Made by a program: the position numbers and the translations under genes
From: an uncultured Alphaproteobacteria bacterium
Lineage (GTDB): Bacteria > Pseudomonadota > Alphaproteobacteria > Micavibrionales > UBA1664
NCBI GenBank assembly: GCA_943789475.1
Contig: CALSUG010000003.1
Coordinates: forward strand, 212,680 to 276,679
DNA length: 64,000 nt
Direction of reading: 5' to 3'
Shown here: in pieces, positions 1-12,472 of the stretch
How the letters are laid out: each line of letters begins with the position of its first letter
How positions within the stretch are numbered: the stretch's first letter is position 1
Notes under the pieces: generated by a model
Told to the model about the DNA's origin: nothing
What the model saw: only the letters and a program-made list of their open reading frames with translations
Database searches by the model: none

Positions 1-16
1 CATCGTAACCCCCATC

Positions 17-613
17 ATGGCCGAAAGTTATGTTTCTGGTGGTGAAGTTCCTAGTGAAGAATCCTTGAGTGATCTAACCGATTTATTCGACGTTTTAATC
101 TCTTTTGCAGAATCAGTATCACCAACGGACGAAAAAGGGTCAAAGCCAACAAAAATGGCTACAATGATTGAAGCCTGTGAACCTATACTATCAATCATTA
201 TGGATGATGATAAAGGATTAGGAACAGAAAAAGCCTTTAAAGAAAGTGTCGCGGGATTAAAAGCGCGTGCGGAGCAGTTGGCACCCAAATTGGGTTTAGA
301 TCACGCAATAGAAAGCGGATTATTCAAATCACTCGTGTCTATTTATGTGACTTGTTATAAGGCTGGCGAAAATATTGATGCCATTTGGCAATCATGCGAT
401 GAACGTTTTGCTATTATTCAAGGATTAACTGCTTTTGTCGCTGAAAAAGCCAATATAAAAACGGATACACCGCCCGTAGCTAGTGAAAAATCAACACCAC
501 CGACCCAAGAAGAAAAGAAAATTGAAAAACCTGAAGCACAAACAGATGAAAAAAGCGACGATGACGATGATGGTGATTTTAACCCTATGTCATTTTTCTC
601 GGCAGGTGGGTAA
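17..613 (+). CDS. Hypothetical acidic protein upstream of T4BSS genes
   Basis: Intact 198-aa ORF, closely followed by the lytic transglycosylase and dotDCB-like genes on the same strand. Confidence 0.55.
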   Translation: MAESYVSGGEVPSEESLSDLTDLFDVLISFAESVSPTDEKGSKPTKMATMIEACEPILSIIMDDDKGLGTEKAFKESVAGLKARAEQLAPKLGLDHAIESGLFKSLVSIYVTCYKAGENIDAIWQSCDERFAIIQGLTAFVAEKANIKTDTPPVASEKSTPPTQEEKKIEKPEAQTDEKSDDDDDGDFNPMSFFSAGG

Positions 614-622
614 GGCAACATT

Positions 623-1081
623 ATGATCAATCACATTTTTGCAACTTGTTTGATGATGGCGGCACAAAATTACGCTATTCCTCCATCTGTTCTTGTTGGT
701 ATTTTACATGTTGAAGGCGGAAAAGTTGGACAACAGGTACGCAATACAAACGGTTCATATGATCTAGGCCCTATGCAAATCAATACATTATGGACAAAAG
801 TTCTCGCGAAAGAATGGAATGTCCCACGAGCAAAGGCACACCGCCTTATTCGTGATGACGCATGCACAAACGTAAATGTTGCTGCGTGGATTTTCCGTCG
901 CAATTGGAATGAGGCAAAGTCATTGTCCAAGGCCATCGCGTGGTATAACTCTCGTACCCCGCATATAGGATACAAATATAGAAAAAAAGTTGTAAAAGCT
1001 ATGAAGCGTCATAACCTTGTTCCACGTTCTAAAACATCGACACCTACACAAAATTACGCTTTTATTGAAAAGGTTGAATAA
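623..1081 (+). CDS. Lytic transglycosylase (SLT-like), probably T4SS-associated
   Basis: Translation PSVLVGILHVEGGKVGQ...NGSYDLGPMQINTLW...AAWIFRRNWNEA...AIAWYNS matches the SLT pattern; located in the T4BSS cluster. Confidence 0.75.
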   Translation: MINHIFATCLMMAAQNYAIPPSVLVGILHVEGGKVGQQVRNTNGSYDLGPMQINTLWTKVLAKEWNVPRAKAHRLIRDDACTNVNVAAWIFRRNWNEAKSLSKAIAWYNSRTPHIGYKYRKKVVKAMKRHNLVPRSKTSTPTQNYAFIEKVE

Positions 1082-1143
1082 AAACCCTTCCCTAATCTTT
1101 GCATATGCTAGATAATCTGATAATTAATACATAAAGAACAGAC

Positions 1144-1641
1144 ATGATGATAAAAAATATTTTTACATTCTCAACTCTCCTTTTGGCTTTATCCGCATGT
1201 ACATACATGCCAAAACAACGCCAAACGCAACTCGTTGCAGAACCAAATTCAGTAGATTTAATGCTTGCGGATGCTGCAGATCGTGCAACACGTGCATTAG
1301 AAACCTTGGCGGCAATGGAACAAACAAAAATGCCCATAAAGCCAATCGCATCTGTTCCAAATGCGCCCCAAGAATTACAACGTGCCGTTACATTCGATTG
1401 GACAGGTCCTATAGAACCTTTGGTTCAAGAACTAGCCAGAAAAGCGGGATACAGCTACGGTGTCATTGGTTCAAAACCTGCAACACCGATTACAGTTACA
1501 ATGAATGCGATGAATAAACCTTTAATCAACGTTTTACGTGATTTGGGTATGCAAATGGGTGCACGTGGTGATTTAAACGTAAACGCAGAAGCCCGCGCAA
1601 TTGAGGTGCAATACGCGTCATTTTCTAACGGAGCCATGTAG
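1144..1641 (+). CDS. dotD: DotD/TraH-like T4BSS lipoprotein
   Basis: Lipobox (LLLALSACTY), DotD-like FDWTGPIEPLVQELARKAGYSY..., followed by dotC and dotB. Confidence 0.8.
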   Translation: MMIKNIFTFSTLLLALSACTYMPKQRQTQLVAEPNSVDLMLADAADRATRALETLAAMEQTKMPIKPIASVPNAPQELQRAVTFDWTGPIEPLVQELARKAGYSYGVIGSKPATPITVTMNAMNKPLINVLRDLGMQMGARGDLNVNAEARAIEVQYASFSNGAM

Positions 1642-1643
1642 AA

Positions 1644-2453
1644 ATGAAATCATTTGTGTTCATTATTATTGCTTTTTTTGCCATGACATCAATCGCTATG
1701 GCTCAAGACTCTCAAACACTATCTGAACTCATCGAAGAAACAACGAACACCGATCCTGTTAAAGATTTGGCAGAAACATTAAACAATCCTGAAATTCGTA
1801 TGGAGGCCTTGCGTGAGGCAGCAATTTCATACGGGGCTCGTGGTGGTCTTGCAAAACGTACCGAAGAAATTCGCTCATCGCTTGAAAAGAAAAGAAATAC
1901 TCTTGAACGTATTTACGATTTCAAACGTCTTCTTATTCCTGCTCCATCAGGATTATTGATGGAACCTCCAATTATTTCCGAAGGTGACAATGCCACATTG
2001 ATTGAAACTGGGGGACAATCCGCTGCTGTAGCTGACAAAATTTTTAACATCAATCGTAACGCACGTATCGTTTCTACACCGCGCACATGGCGTGCATACC
2101 TAGAACGTGAATGGGGTACGGTAGCCCAACCACCTGAGGTTTTAAAACCACGAACGAACGCCGAAAAAAAAGAATGGGTAAAATACCTGACAAATGGTTG
2201 GAAAGAAGGAACAGCACAAGCCAATGAAATTTTTCAAGCTGATCTTAACAAACTTGTGGCCGACTACACCGGTATGATCCGTTATCGTAAATTATTGGCA
2301 CAAGGTGTCGTATCCGCACCATACGCATTACAAGTTGATCGTGGTGTAACCGGTGGTGGCGATGAAATGCGTGTCGGTGATCGAGCTGTTCAAATTACAG
2401 GCCCATCAGTTTTAAGAACGGAGGCCTATGAATGGCAACCCGTCAGCCGATAA
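1644..2453 (+). CDS. dotC: DotC-like T4BSS protein
   Basis: Signal peptide, RIYDFKRLLIPAPSGLLMEPPIISE..., syntenic between dotD and dotB. Confidence 0.85.
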   Translation: MKSFVFIIIAFFAMTSIAMAQDSQTLSELIEETTNTDPVKDLAETLNNPEIRMEALREAAISYGARGGLAKRTEEIRSSLEKKRNTLERIYDFKRLLIPAPSGLLMEPPIISEGDNATLIETGGQSAAVADKIFNINRNARIVSTPRTWRAYLEREWGTVAQPPEVLKPRTNAEKKEWVKYLTNGWKEGTAQANEIFQADLNKLVADYTGMIRYRKLLAQGVVSAPYALQVDRGVTGGGDEMRVGDRAVQITGPSVLRTEAYEWQPVSR

Positions 2454-3592
2454 GCCTTCTAAAAGGGGAAAACAACGCGGCTGAAACATGGCCGGATGAA
2501 CCTGTTCGCTTTCTTGAAGAACATGTAGATCCATTTCTTTTATGGTGTATTGAAAAAGGATCATCCGATGTTACAATTCAATCAGATCGCCCTGTTTATA
2601 ACGAAATTTCGGGAAAATTGTATCCTGGTACATATCGTCCGTTAGATTCCGCCGAAATGGCATCATTTTTAAATCGTATTTACGGACCTGAGGCCTTAGC
2701 AAAACTAGCCTCTGCAGATGATTTAGATCTATCATACGAAATTCGCCCTGACCGTTACGAACGTCATCGGTTTCGTGTAAACATTACCGCCGTCTTATCA
2801 AAAGGTCGTGATGCTGCGCAAATCACAATGCGTGTTTTACCCTCCGAACCGCCTACATTCTCTCAATTGGGTATAGAAGAAGAAATAATAAAAAATTGGG
2901 CACCACGTCAAGGAATGATCGTGGTCACGGGCCCAACAGGATCTGGTAAAACAACCCTTTTGGCCGCAGGTATTCGTCACTTGCTAGAGGGAAAACACGG
3001 ATGCGGCAAGGTTTTGTCTTACGAGGCACCGATTGAATACACATATGATGCAGTGACTGGTCCACATTCCGTTATTGCTCAAACCGAAATACCACGTCAC
3101 TTGCCTGACTTTTCACGTGGTGTACGAAACGCCCTGCGTCGCAAACCAGAAATTATTATGGTTGGTGAATCACGTGACCGTGAAACAATATCTGCCTCTA
3201 TCGAAGCAGGTCAAACAGGACACACCGTTTATACCACAACACATACAACAGGTGTTGCCGCGACAATTCGTCGTATGATTTCAACATTTGATCCGGATGA
3301 ACGATCTGAACGTGCCTATGCATTAATGGAAACATTGCGCATGGTGATTACACAAGCACTAGTCCCTAAAATTGGTGGTGGACGTTTAGGTGTTCGTGAA
3401 TGGATGGTTTTTGATGATCGTGTTCGTGAAAAATTATTGGATATGGATTTTAACCAATGGTCACCAGAAATCCAGCGTATGATTGATCAATATGGTCAAA
3501 CCATGGAAAAATCTGCTACCCAAGCATTTGAAAACGGGCTAATTGAACGCAGACCTTACCTCATGCTTACACAAGCTGGCGGCGCAGGGTAA
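2432..3592 (+). CDS. dotB: DotB-like T4BSS ATPase (PilT/VirB11 superfamily)
   Basis: Walker A GPTGSGKTT, RRKPEIIMVGESRDRETI, HTTGVAATIRRM. Confidence 0.9.
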   Translation: MATRQPISLLKGENNAAETWPDEPVRFLEEHVDPFLLWCIEKGSSDVTIQSDRPVYNEISGKLYPGTYRPLDSAEMASFLNRIYGPEALAKLASADDLDLSYEIRPDRYERHRFRVNITAVLSKGRDAAQITMRVLPSEPPTFSQLGIEEEIIKNWAPRQGMIVVTGPTGSGKTTLLAAGIRHLLEGKHGCGKVLSYEAPIEYTYDAVTGPHSVIAQTEIPRHLPDFSRGVRNALRRKPEIIMVGESRDRETISASIEAGQTGHTVYTTTHTTGVAATIRRMISTFDPDERSERAYALMETLRMVITQALVPKIGGGRLGVREWMVFDDRVREKLLDMDFNQWSPEIQRMIDQYGQTMEKSATQAFENGLIERRPYLMLTQAGGAG

Positions 3593-3610
3593 TAAACACG
3601 TAACATAGTC

Positions 3611-4768
3611 ATGTTCATTCTAGATAAATTTCCAACTGCACATGAATTTTATACCACTTATTGGGGGCGTAAACCATTTCTTGTTCGCGGGTATATAGAG
3701 CCATCATCATTCGACAATTTTGCCGATGGTGATATTTTGGCTGGGTTATCATTAGAAGATGAAGTCAAATCACGACTGGTCAAAACCGCATCAGAAAGTC
3801 AAAAGTGGTCTTGCGATCACGGCCCATTCAAAGAAGATACCTACACATCACTAGGTGAAAAAAATTGGAGTCTTCTTGTTCAAAACGTTGACCAATACCA
3901 TCCAGACACGGCAAAATTACTTCAATCATTCGACTTTTCTCCTAAATGGTTAATGGATGACATTATGGTCAGTTATTCCACCGTTGGGGGAAGCGTTGGC
4001 CCGCATATAGACAGCTATCATGTGTTTTTAGTTCAAGGCATCGGCAAACGCACATGGACAGTCGGACAAGAACCTATTCATGACGAAGAATGCATAGCCG
4101 GACTTGATCTTAAGGTTTTAAAAGAAGGTGTTGTTGGCAAAACCGTTGATGTCAACACAGGTGATGTCATATATATTCCACCGCATTTTGGACATGAAGG
4201 CGTTACATTAGAGGAAGCGATGACATTTTCCGTTGGCTTCTTAGGACCTAAAATGTCTGAATTATTCGTTGAATACGGATATCATCTAGAGCAACTAGAA
4301 AAGAAAAATCAACGTTATTCTGGCCAAGGGTTAACCCCTAACGATTCACGATTTATGATTAGTGATAATGCACAAAACACGATCCGTGATATGTTTACAA
4401 ACTCACTAAAAACAAATGATTTTGCGACATGGATGGCGGAATATTTTTCTGCTCCAACCCACGATGACGATAGTGACATATATGAATCTTTAATTGAAAA
4501 AGGTGATTTACTACAAGCATTACAAGACGGTGAAGTTCTCCACAGACCAGATCATATTAAATTAACTATTACATCATCTACAGATGGTCATATGAACATG
4601 GCATATCATGGCGCACGTGTACCAACATCCCCTATCCATACTTCATTGATTTCTTGGTTAAATAACCATGACACAATATCGTTATCTGATATAAACGAAT
4701 GGGGAAATGTTGATGATTATATCGATGTAATACAGCATCTATACAATCATCATATCTTGTCTTTTTAA
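3611..4768 (+). CDS. roxA: JmjC/cupin ribosomal oxygenase (50S L16 arginine hydroxylase-like)
   Basis: YCFD-like start (FYTTYWGRKPFLVRGYI), GPHIDSYHVFLVQGIGKRTW, DVIYIPPHFGHEG. Confidence 0.8.
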   Translation: MFILDKFPTAHEFYTTYWGRKPFLVRGYIEPSSFDNFADGDILAGLSLEDEVKSRLVKTASESQKWSCDHGPFKEDTYTSLGEKNWSLLVQNVDQYHPDTAKLLQSFDFSPKWLMDDIMVSYSTVGGSVGPHIDSYHVFLVQGIGKRTWTVGQEPIHDEECIAGLDLKVLKEGVVGKTVDVNTGDVIYIPPHFGHEGVTLEEAMTFSVGFLGPKMSELFVEYGYHLEQLEKKNQRYSGQGLTPNDSRFMISDNAQNTIRDMFTNSLKTNDFATWMAEYFSAPTHDDDSDIYESLIEKGDLLQALQDGEVLHRPDHIKLTITSSTDGHMNMAYHGARVPTSPIHTSLISWLNNHDTISLSDINEWGNVDDYIDVIQHLYNHHILSF

Positions 4769-4785
4769 CAGATATAATAGAGTTT

Positions 4786-5304
4786 CTATCTCAAACTTTG
4801 TAAGTATTTAACCATTGCGGCGCGATCTGCGGCCTTTTTCATACCTGCGTAATTCATCTTTGTACCAGGCATGTATTTCTTAGGTTTCCACAAGAATTGG
4901 TTTAATGAATCAACATCCCATTTACCGCCTTTGGCAATCAAAGCATCCGAGTATGAAAATCCTGCCTTTTTACCTTTACCCGCATTATAAACACCGAAAA
5001 GATTAGGTCCGATTTTGTTGGCCCCACCTTTATCAAAACTATGACACGCAGCACAAGCCTTTGATAATTTTTGACCTTTGGCCAAATCTGCCCCTGCAAT
5101 CAAATCGGCAATAGGATCAGCAATCGCCGCCTTTTTCGGTGCGCCACCTGTTGCGACCTCCGCAACTTCAATAGGAAACGCATCTTCTTCTAATTCTTCG
5201 CTATGCACCAATTTATCAGCAAAAAAACCTGCCAGCATGATTGTAATTCCCGCAACCAAGACCGCGGCAAAGATTTTATTATTTTCTAAGTTTGATGAAG
5301 ACAT
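4786..5304 (-). CDS. Membrane-anchored class I cytochrome c
   Basis: N-terminal TM segment, CAACHSF heme motif, MPGTKMNYAGM sixth ligand. Confidence 0.9.
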   Translation of the reverse strand: MSSSNLENNKIFAAVLVAGITIMLAGFFADKLVHSEELEEDAFPIEVAEVATGGAPKKAAIADPIADLIAGADLAKGQKLSKACAACHSFDKGGANKIGPNLFGVYNAGKGKKAGFSYSDALIAKGGKWDVDSLNQFLWKPKKYMPGTKMNYAGMKKAADRAAMVKYLQSLR

Positions 5305-5350
5305 TATTTTTTACTTTTTGTTTGTTATTCAATTCGTATATCTTATCAAA

Positions 5351-6178
5351 ATGAAGATATCTTTCCAAGGGGCAAAAGGTGCCTATTCTGATTTAGCCTG
5401 CCGTCAACTCTATCCTACGGCGGAGACACTCCCCTGCCTTACCTTCGATGATGCTTTTGATGCCGTTAAAACCGATAAAACAGACCTTGCGGTCATTCCC
5501 ATCGATAATACATTGGCAGGACGTGTAGCGGATGTTCATCACCTTCTCCCCATTAGCGGCCTACATATCGTCGGCGAACATTTCTTACCGATACATCATT
5601 GTTTAATGGGCGTTAATGGAACAACATTAGACACCTTAACCCATGTACATAGTCACGTTCACGCCCTTCCCCAATGCCGAAAATTTATTCGTGATAATGG
5701 TTTAAAATCAATAATTCATGCCGATACAGCCGGCGCGGCCGAGGAAATCGCACGTTTGGGAAATATAACCCAAGGCGCAATTGCATCATCATTGGCCGCC
5801 GATATTTATGATCTTCAAATCCTAGCCGAGGGTATTCAAGATGATAATAGCAACAAAACACGATTTATTGTCCTCTCACGTACAAACATCGACATCGACA
5901 TTGATCAAGATGTTATGACGTCTTTCATATTCGAGGTAAAAAATATTCCCGCTGCACTGTACAAAGCCATGGGTGGTTTCGCTACAAACGGCATTAATAT
6001 GATGAAATTAGAATCATATGTTGATGAAAAATTTAATGCAGCACGATTTTATTGTGAAGTCGCAGGGCATAAAAATTCTCCTGCGTTTGAACGCGCGATA
6101 GAAGAATTATCTCACTTTGCAAAAGAAATTAAAATTTTAGGAACCTACGAAATTAGTCCATTACGTCAAAAATTTTAA
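5351..6178 (+). CDS. pheA: Prephenate dehydratase
   Basis: KISFQGAKGAYSDLA start, NKTRFIVLSR, C-terminal ACT-like ESYVDEKFNAARFYCEVAGH; ORF-track start trimmed to ATG 5351. Confidence 0.9.
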   Translation: MKISFQGAKGAYSDLACRQLYPTAETLPCLTFDDAFDAVKTDKTDLAVIPIDNTLAGRVADVHHLLPISGLHIVGEHFLPIHHCLMGVNGTTLDTLTHVHSHVHALPQCRKFIRDNGLKSIIHADTAGAAEEIARLGNITQGAIASSLAADIYDLQILAEGIQDDNSNKTRFIVLSRTNIDIDIDQDVMTSFIFEVKNIPAALYKAMGGFATNGINMMKLESYVDEKFNAARFYCEVAGHKNSPAFERAIEELSHFAKEIKILGTYEISPLRQKF

Positions 6179-6493
6179 CGCTATAAATATTCCAAGACCA
6201 ATGAAAGAAATAACAATCCATAATTTTGATGATTTGCGTGAATAAGATCTAATTTTACTCACGGTACGTTCATTTGTGTCGAGGCATGTTTTAAATTCTT
6301 GTATTTCAATATGATCAAAATACGGTTGTGCCGATAGCGTTTTTGCGTGTGTTTCCGCAATATCACGTGTTTTTGCAATTGAATGCAAATCCCATTTTGG
6401 CGTACGCCTCGAACCCTTTGGCAGGCGTTCTATCGTATAGATACCGTATGATATCTCGATATTTTTTGCATTTTTGTGCAACGCCATTTCCAT
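6161..6493 (-). CDS. Hypothetical protein with C-terminal TM segment
   Basis: Intact 110-aa ORF; hydrophobic C-terminus. Confidence 0.45.
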   Translation of the reverse strand: MEMALHKNAKNIEISYGIYTIERLPKGSRRTPKWDLHSIAKTRDIAETHAKTLSAQPYFDHIEIQEFKTCLDTNERTVSKIRSYSRKSSKLWIVISFIGLGIFIALKFLT

Positions 6494-6646
6494 TATTTTG
6501 TTTTAACCTTTTAATTTCAACATGGTTTTCGACCCTTAGATCGATTTTAAATATCAACATATTAATAATTCGTTAATGGTTGGCAGATTCACATGGTATT
6601 GCTAGAATCGTTATAGAAAATCACTAATTTTAAGAACAAAACAATC

Positions 6647-9049
<2,403 letters not shown>

Positions 9050-9113
9050 GAATAACCTTTTTCCCTCGTTTTTGCGCCTTCACATTGCCTTCATTCAATG
9101 GCAATGTGTCTTC

Positions 9114-9709
9114 ATGAAAAATCTATTTATATTTGCATTAACGTTGTTTATCGGCGCATCGTTCGCCAATGCGACTACACAACATGACGCTTATTTAAAG
9201 CAAGTCAAAACATGGTTATCAAACCTTAATAGCGCCAAGACACGTTTTGAACAAATTGATTATCAAGGGCAATCATGCGTGGAACGTTTTATATCAATCG
9301 TCCAGGGCGCCTAAGATTTGAATATGACACCCCTATAAAGGATTATATTGTTGCCGATGGATACCTCATACATTTTTATGATGGGACAAGCGGACAAGTA
9401 AATTCAGGCCCTATCGGGTCAACTCTTGCAGATTTTATTCTTCGTGATGGTGCTGGATTTGATGATAAAGTCAAAATTGAGTCTATTCGTGAACGTAATG
9501 ATATGGTGAACATAACAATATCTCAAAAAGATCAACCAGGAATGGGAGAGCTTGTTCTTAATTTTTCAAAACAACCTTTCGAATTAAAGGGATGGCGCAT
9601 TATTGATGTTCAAGGATTAACGACTGATGTTATCTTATCAAATCTTGATCGTGGCACGCAATTAGACCCATCATTATTTGTAATGAAGAATAGAAATTTG
9701 AATAAATAA
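9114..9709 (+). pseudogene. lolA: Outer membrane lipoprotein carrier LolA-like, one frameshift
   Basis: Signal peptide + TRFEQIDYQG in one frame; MRGTFYINRPGRLRFEYDTP continues in another; break near 9273. Confidence 0.8.
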
Positions 9710-9755
9710 TCCTATATTTTACGATCAGACCACAAGATATAGGCACTTACTTTTC

Positions 9756-10130
9756 TTAAATTTCTTTCATATTGTCCTGCAAATATTTTTTGACATTTTC
9801 GTATTCTTTCATAATTTTATCCATTATTATGAGTTTTTCTTTTTCTGAGGGATACCCCATATCTTGCGCTATTCCGCACAAATTTGTAACGATGTTGCGC
9901 CAATCATTCCTGCACCACCTTTAATTTTGTGTGCTGCCTCGATCCATAATTTACTATCATCTATTACACAATTTTTTTGCAAAACATCTAAACTTTCTTC
10001 TGTTTGTGTAAAAAATATATTGATAAATCCAACCTCCTCTTCTGGTGTATCTGCGTAGAACGATCAACTTTTTGATTAAGAGTATTCGCAATTTCAATAT
10101 ACTGTTTCTGTAAACAATATGGGTGGAGAG
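9756..10130 (-). pseudogene. Hpt-domain protein, frameshifted
   Basis: Minus-strand reading gives DDSKLWIEAAHKIKGGAGMIGATSLQICA then (shifted) IAQDMGYPSEKEKLIIMDKIMKEYENVKKYLQDN. Confidence 0.6.
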
Positions 10131-10135
10131 TACTT

Positions 10136-10570
10136 TCACTGGCTAGTTTTAAGGCTTTTGAATATCTTTTTAGTGCCGTTAGGAGTACTTGTTTTTATTA
10201 ATATCTCATGGCGCTTGATTGCAATCTGGCAAGCTATTTTATCCCAAGTAAGGCGATATCGAACATATGCAGATACTCCATCATTGGAAAGTACCGATAT
10301 CTTTTGATCCAAAAGGTCTATTTTTTTCTTAAGCTCTACATTACAGGTTTCTAAAAGCTCATTTGACAGTCCGCGTAATTTCTCTTCACGCTCAGGATCT
10401 AAAAATTTATCAAGTTGATTGGTCAGAATATTGCCTTGTGTAGCCCCAAAAACAGTAGAAACACCACCCAAAACATAAGCTCCCTGCTGGACCAAAAAGA
10501 AACATACCCAAGCCAGTGCCTGCAAATCCGCCAGCGATTGCCATTCCTCCCTTACTTAAAGAATCCAATG
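10136..10570 (-). pseudogene. Disrupted hypothetical protein (glycine-rich membrane segment plus coiled coil)
   Basis: LDSLSKGGMAIAGGFAGTGLGMFLFGPAG in one frame continues as GNILTNQLDKFLDPEREEKLRG... in another; abuts phage remnant at 10578. Confidence 0.45.
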
Positions 10571-10577
10571 CAATGTT

Positions 10578-11228
10578 ACCTTATCGGCCAGAGCTATAAT
10601 CATGGGTGATGTCAAAATAACAAAGCCGTTTTCTGATTTCCAATTCACAACATAATGGGGGTCTTCTTTCGCAATAATACGCGCGGCCAACTTAAGGTTC
10701 ATATTTGGTTGCCCATGATGGTTGTTGAACACTTCAAAGAACACCATATCGGCGATAAGGTTTTATTTGAACGAAGTGAAGATACGTATGAGGGGTATGT
10801 TCGAGTTTATGCGAAGGATATAAAAAGTAAAGCCAGACGTACTGTCACAGGCAAGCATTATCCAGCGCGGAATTTTACATCATCATCGCTCTATCAAATC
10901 TTACGTAATGTCATCTACACAGGGAAGATTGAGCATAAAGAAATAGAGAAAGTTTACGATGGTCAGCACGATGCAATTATTACGGAAGAGACCTGGCAAC
11001 AAAGCCAAGCGATATTGAAGAAAAATCCCAAATATCGCATACGCAAATCTAAAAATGACCGTCCTTACTTACTGAAGGGATTATTACGAGACCCGAAAGG
11101 ATATTATCTCACACCAACATTTACGAAGAAGAAAGATAACCAGCGCAGAACGGCGCAGAAACGGGGCTTTAGGGCTTTGGTTAAAAATCGTCTTAAAATG
11201 GTTTGAAAGTAGAAAAATGGCTGTGGTA
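10578..11228 (+). mobile_element. Internally deleted prophage remnant (colinear with pieces of the 24-63 kb prophage/right end)
   Basis: 10578-10689 ~ 29682-29793; 10688-10821 ~ 59343-59476; ~10815-10950 ~ 61355-61490; 11136-11228 ~ 63284-63375, all same orientation. Confidence 0.85.
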
Positions 11229-11359
11229 GCCGACAGAAAAAAGAATAAATCTCCACTTTTTTATTATGAATTTATTCCAATAAAATCATTTTATATCAAT
11301 AATTTAATATAGAATTTCGAATCGTTTAATCCTTATTTAGGATTCGAATTGATAAATAT

Positions 11360-12406
11360 TTATGCTAATGCGTACCAACTTCCACGACCACTTCCATGCA
11401 TAACGAGATGCCCTTTTTCAACAAGCAATCTAAAATGCTCTTTTAATGTATTACGGCTAATATTTGTCAAAGTCACCATATCACTCATCGTGACGCGTCC
11501 GTGATCTCTTGCGTAGTCAAGAATATCTATTGATAGCTCTGGTAATGCCGATAAAATGATTTTTTCTTTTTCTACTTTTTTAGATAAATTCCGCATTTGT
11601 GCAAGTAAGGCCCTTAAAAAGAAAATGATCCATGGTTGCCAATTTGGTGCATCTGTTCGAATTGTTCCCTGTGTTTGTCTAAGAGCCAGATAATAGCCTT
11701 CTTTGCTTTTTTCTATTATGCTCTCCAGAGAGCTGTATGGCACATAAGCATAACCAGCCTTTAGTAAAAGTAGGGTTGTTAATACGCGACTAAGCCTCCC
11801 ATTTCCATCTTGGAATGGGTGAATTTCCAGAAACACTACAGTAAAAATAGCGACAACTAGCAAAGGATGCAGCTGCTTTGTTTCAAGCTCATTATTTGTC
11901 CATGTTATGGCCTCTTGCATTAAACGCGGTGTATCAAACGGTGACGCTGTCTCAAATACGATACCTATTTGATTTCCATCTTCATCAAATGCAGCAACAC
12001 TATTGGATGATGTTTTATAATCCCCTCTATGACGACTATCTTTTTCACTATATTTTAGCAAATCGCGATGGAGCTGTTTAATATGATTTTCACTGAATGT
12101 AATATCAGACCATGATTGGAAAATTAATTCCATGACCTCTGCATACCCAGCAACTTCTTGTTCGTCACGTGTATCAAACGATTTGATTTGTAAATTAGAC
12201 AGTAATTTCTCAACGTCTTTATCAGATAGCTTGCTTCCCTCGATACGCGTTGAAGAGCCAATACTTTCAATAGTTGCCACATGACGCAAAGCATTTAAGC
12301 GTTCGGGCGCAAGAGTTCCCAACGCGCGCCACGCCCCCTTGAACTCATCAATTTCAGCAATTAAGCCCAGAATTTCAGTAGTGATATTTAGTGTTTCTAC
12401 TTTCAT
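11360..12406 (-). CDS. Fic-domain protein (predicted AMP transferase)
   Basis: Fic motif HPFQDGNGRLSR; N-terminal inhibitory-type motif STRIEG ([S/T]xxxE[G/N]); C-terminal winged-helix-like segment. Confidence 0.9.
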   Translation of the reverse strand: MKVETLNITTEILGLIAEIDEFKGAWRALGTLAPERLNALRHVATIESIGSSTRIEGSKLSDKDVEKLLSNLQIKSFDTRDEQEVAGYAEVMELIFQSWSDITFSENHIKQLHRDLLKYSEKDSRHRGDYKTSSNSVAAFDEDGNQIGIVFETASPFDTPRLMQEAITWTNNELETKQLHPLLVVAIFTVVFLEIHPFQDGNGRLSRVLTTLLLLKAGYAYVPYSSLESIIEKSKEGYYLALRQTQGTIRTDAPNWQPWIIFFLRALLAQMRNLSKKVEKEKIILSALPELSIDILDYARDHGRVTMSDMVTLTNISRNTLKEHFRLLVEKGHLVMHGSGRGSWYALA

Positions 12407-12407
12407 G

Positions 12408-12472
12408 ACACCCATTTATACACCCAATAACACCCATTTAGCAACTTAAAATACACCCAATAACACCCATTA
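12408..12472. repeat. Five ACACCCA (TGGGTGT) repeats at regulator/Fic junction
   Basis: ACACCCA at 12408, 12420, 12430, 12453, 12463; the block ACACCCAATAACACCCATT is repeated at 33-bp spacing. Confidence 0.8.

Noticed and set aside
10655-11206. A genuine fusion protein of a phage protein with a recombinase
   Set aside because: The junctions coincide with deletion breakpoints relative to 59.3 and 61.36 kb, so the ORF is a by-product of the deletions.
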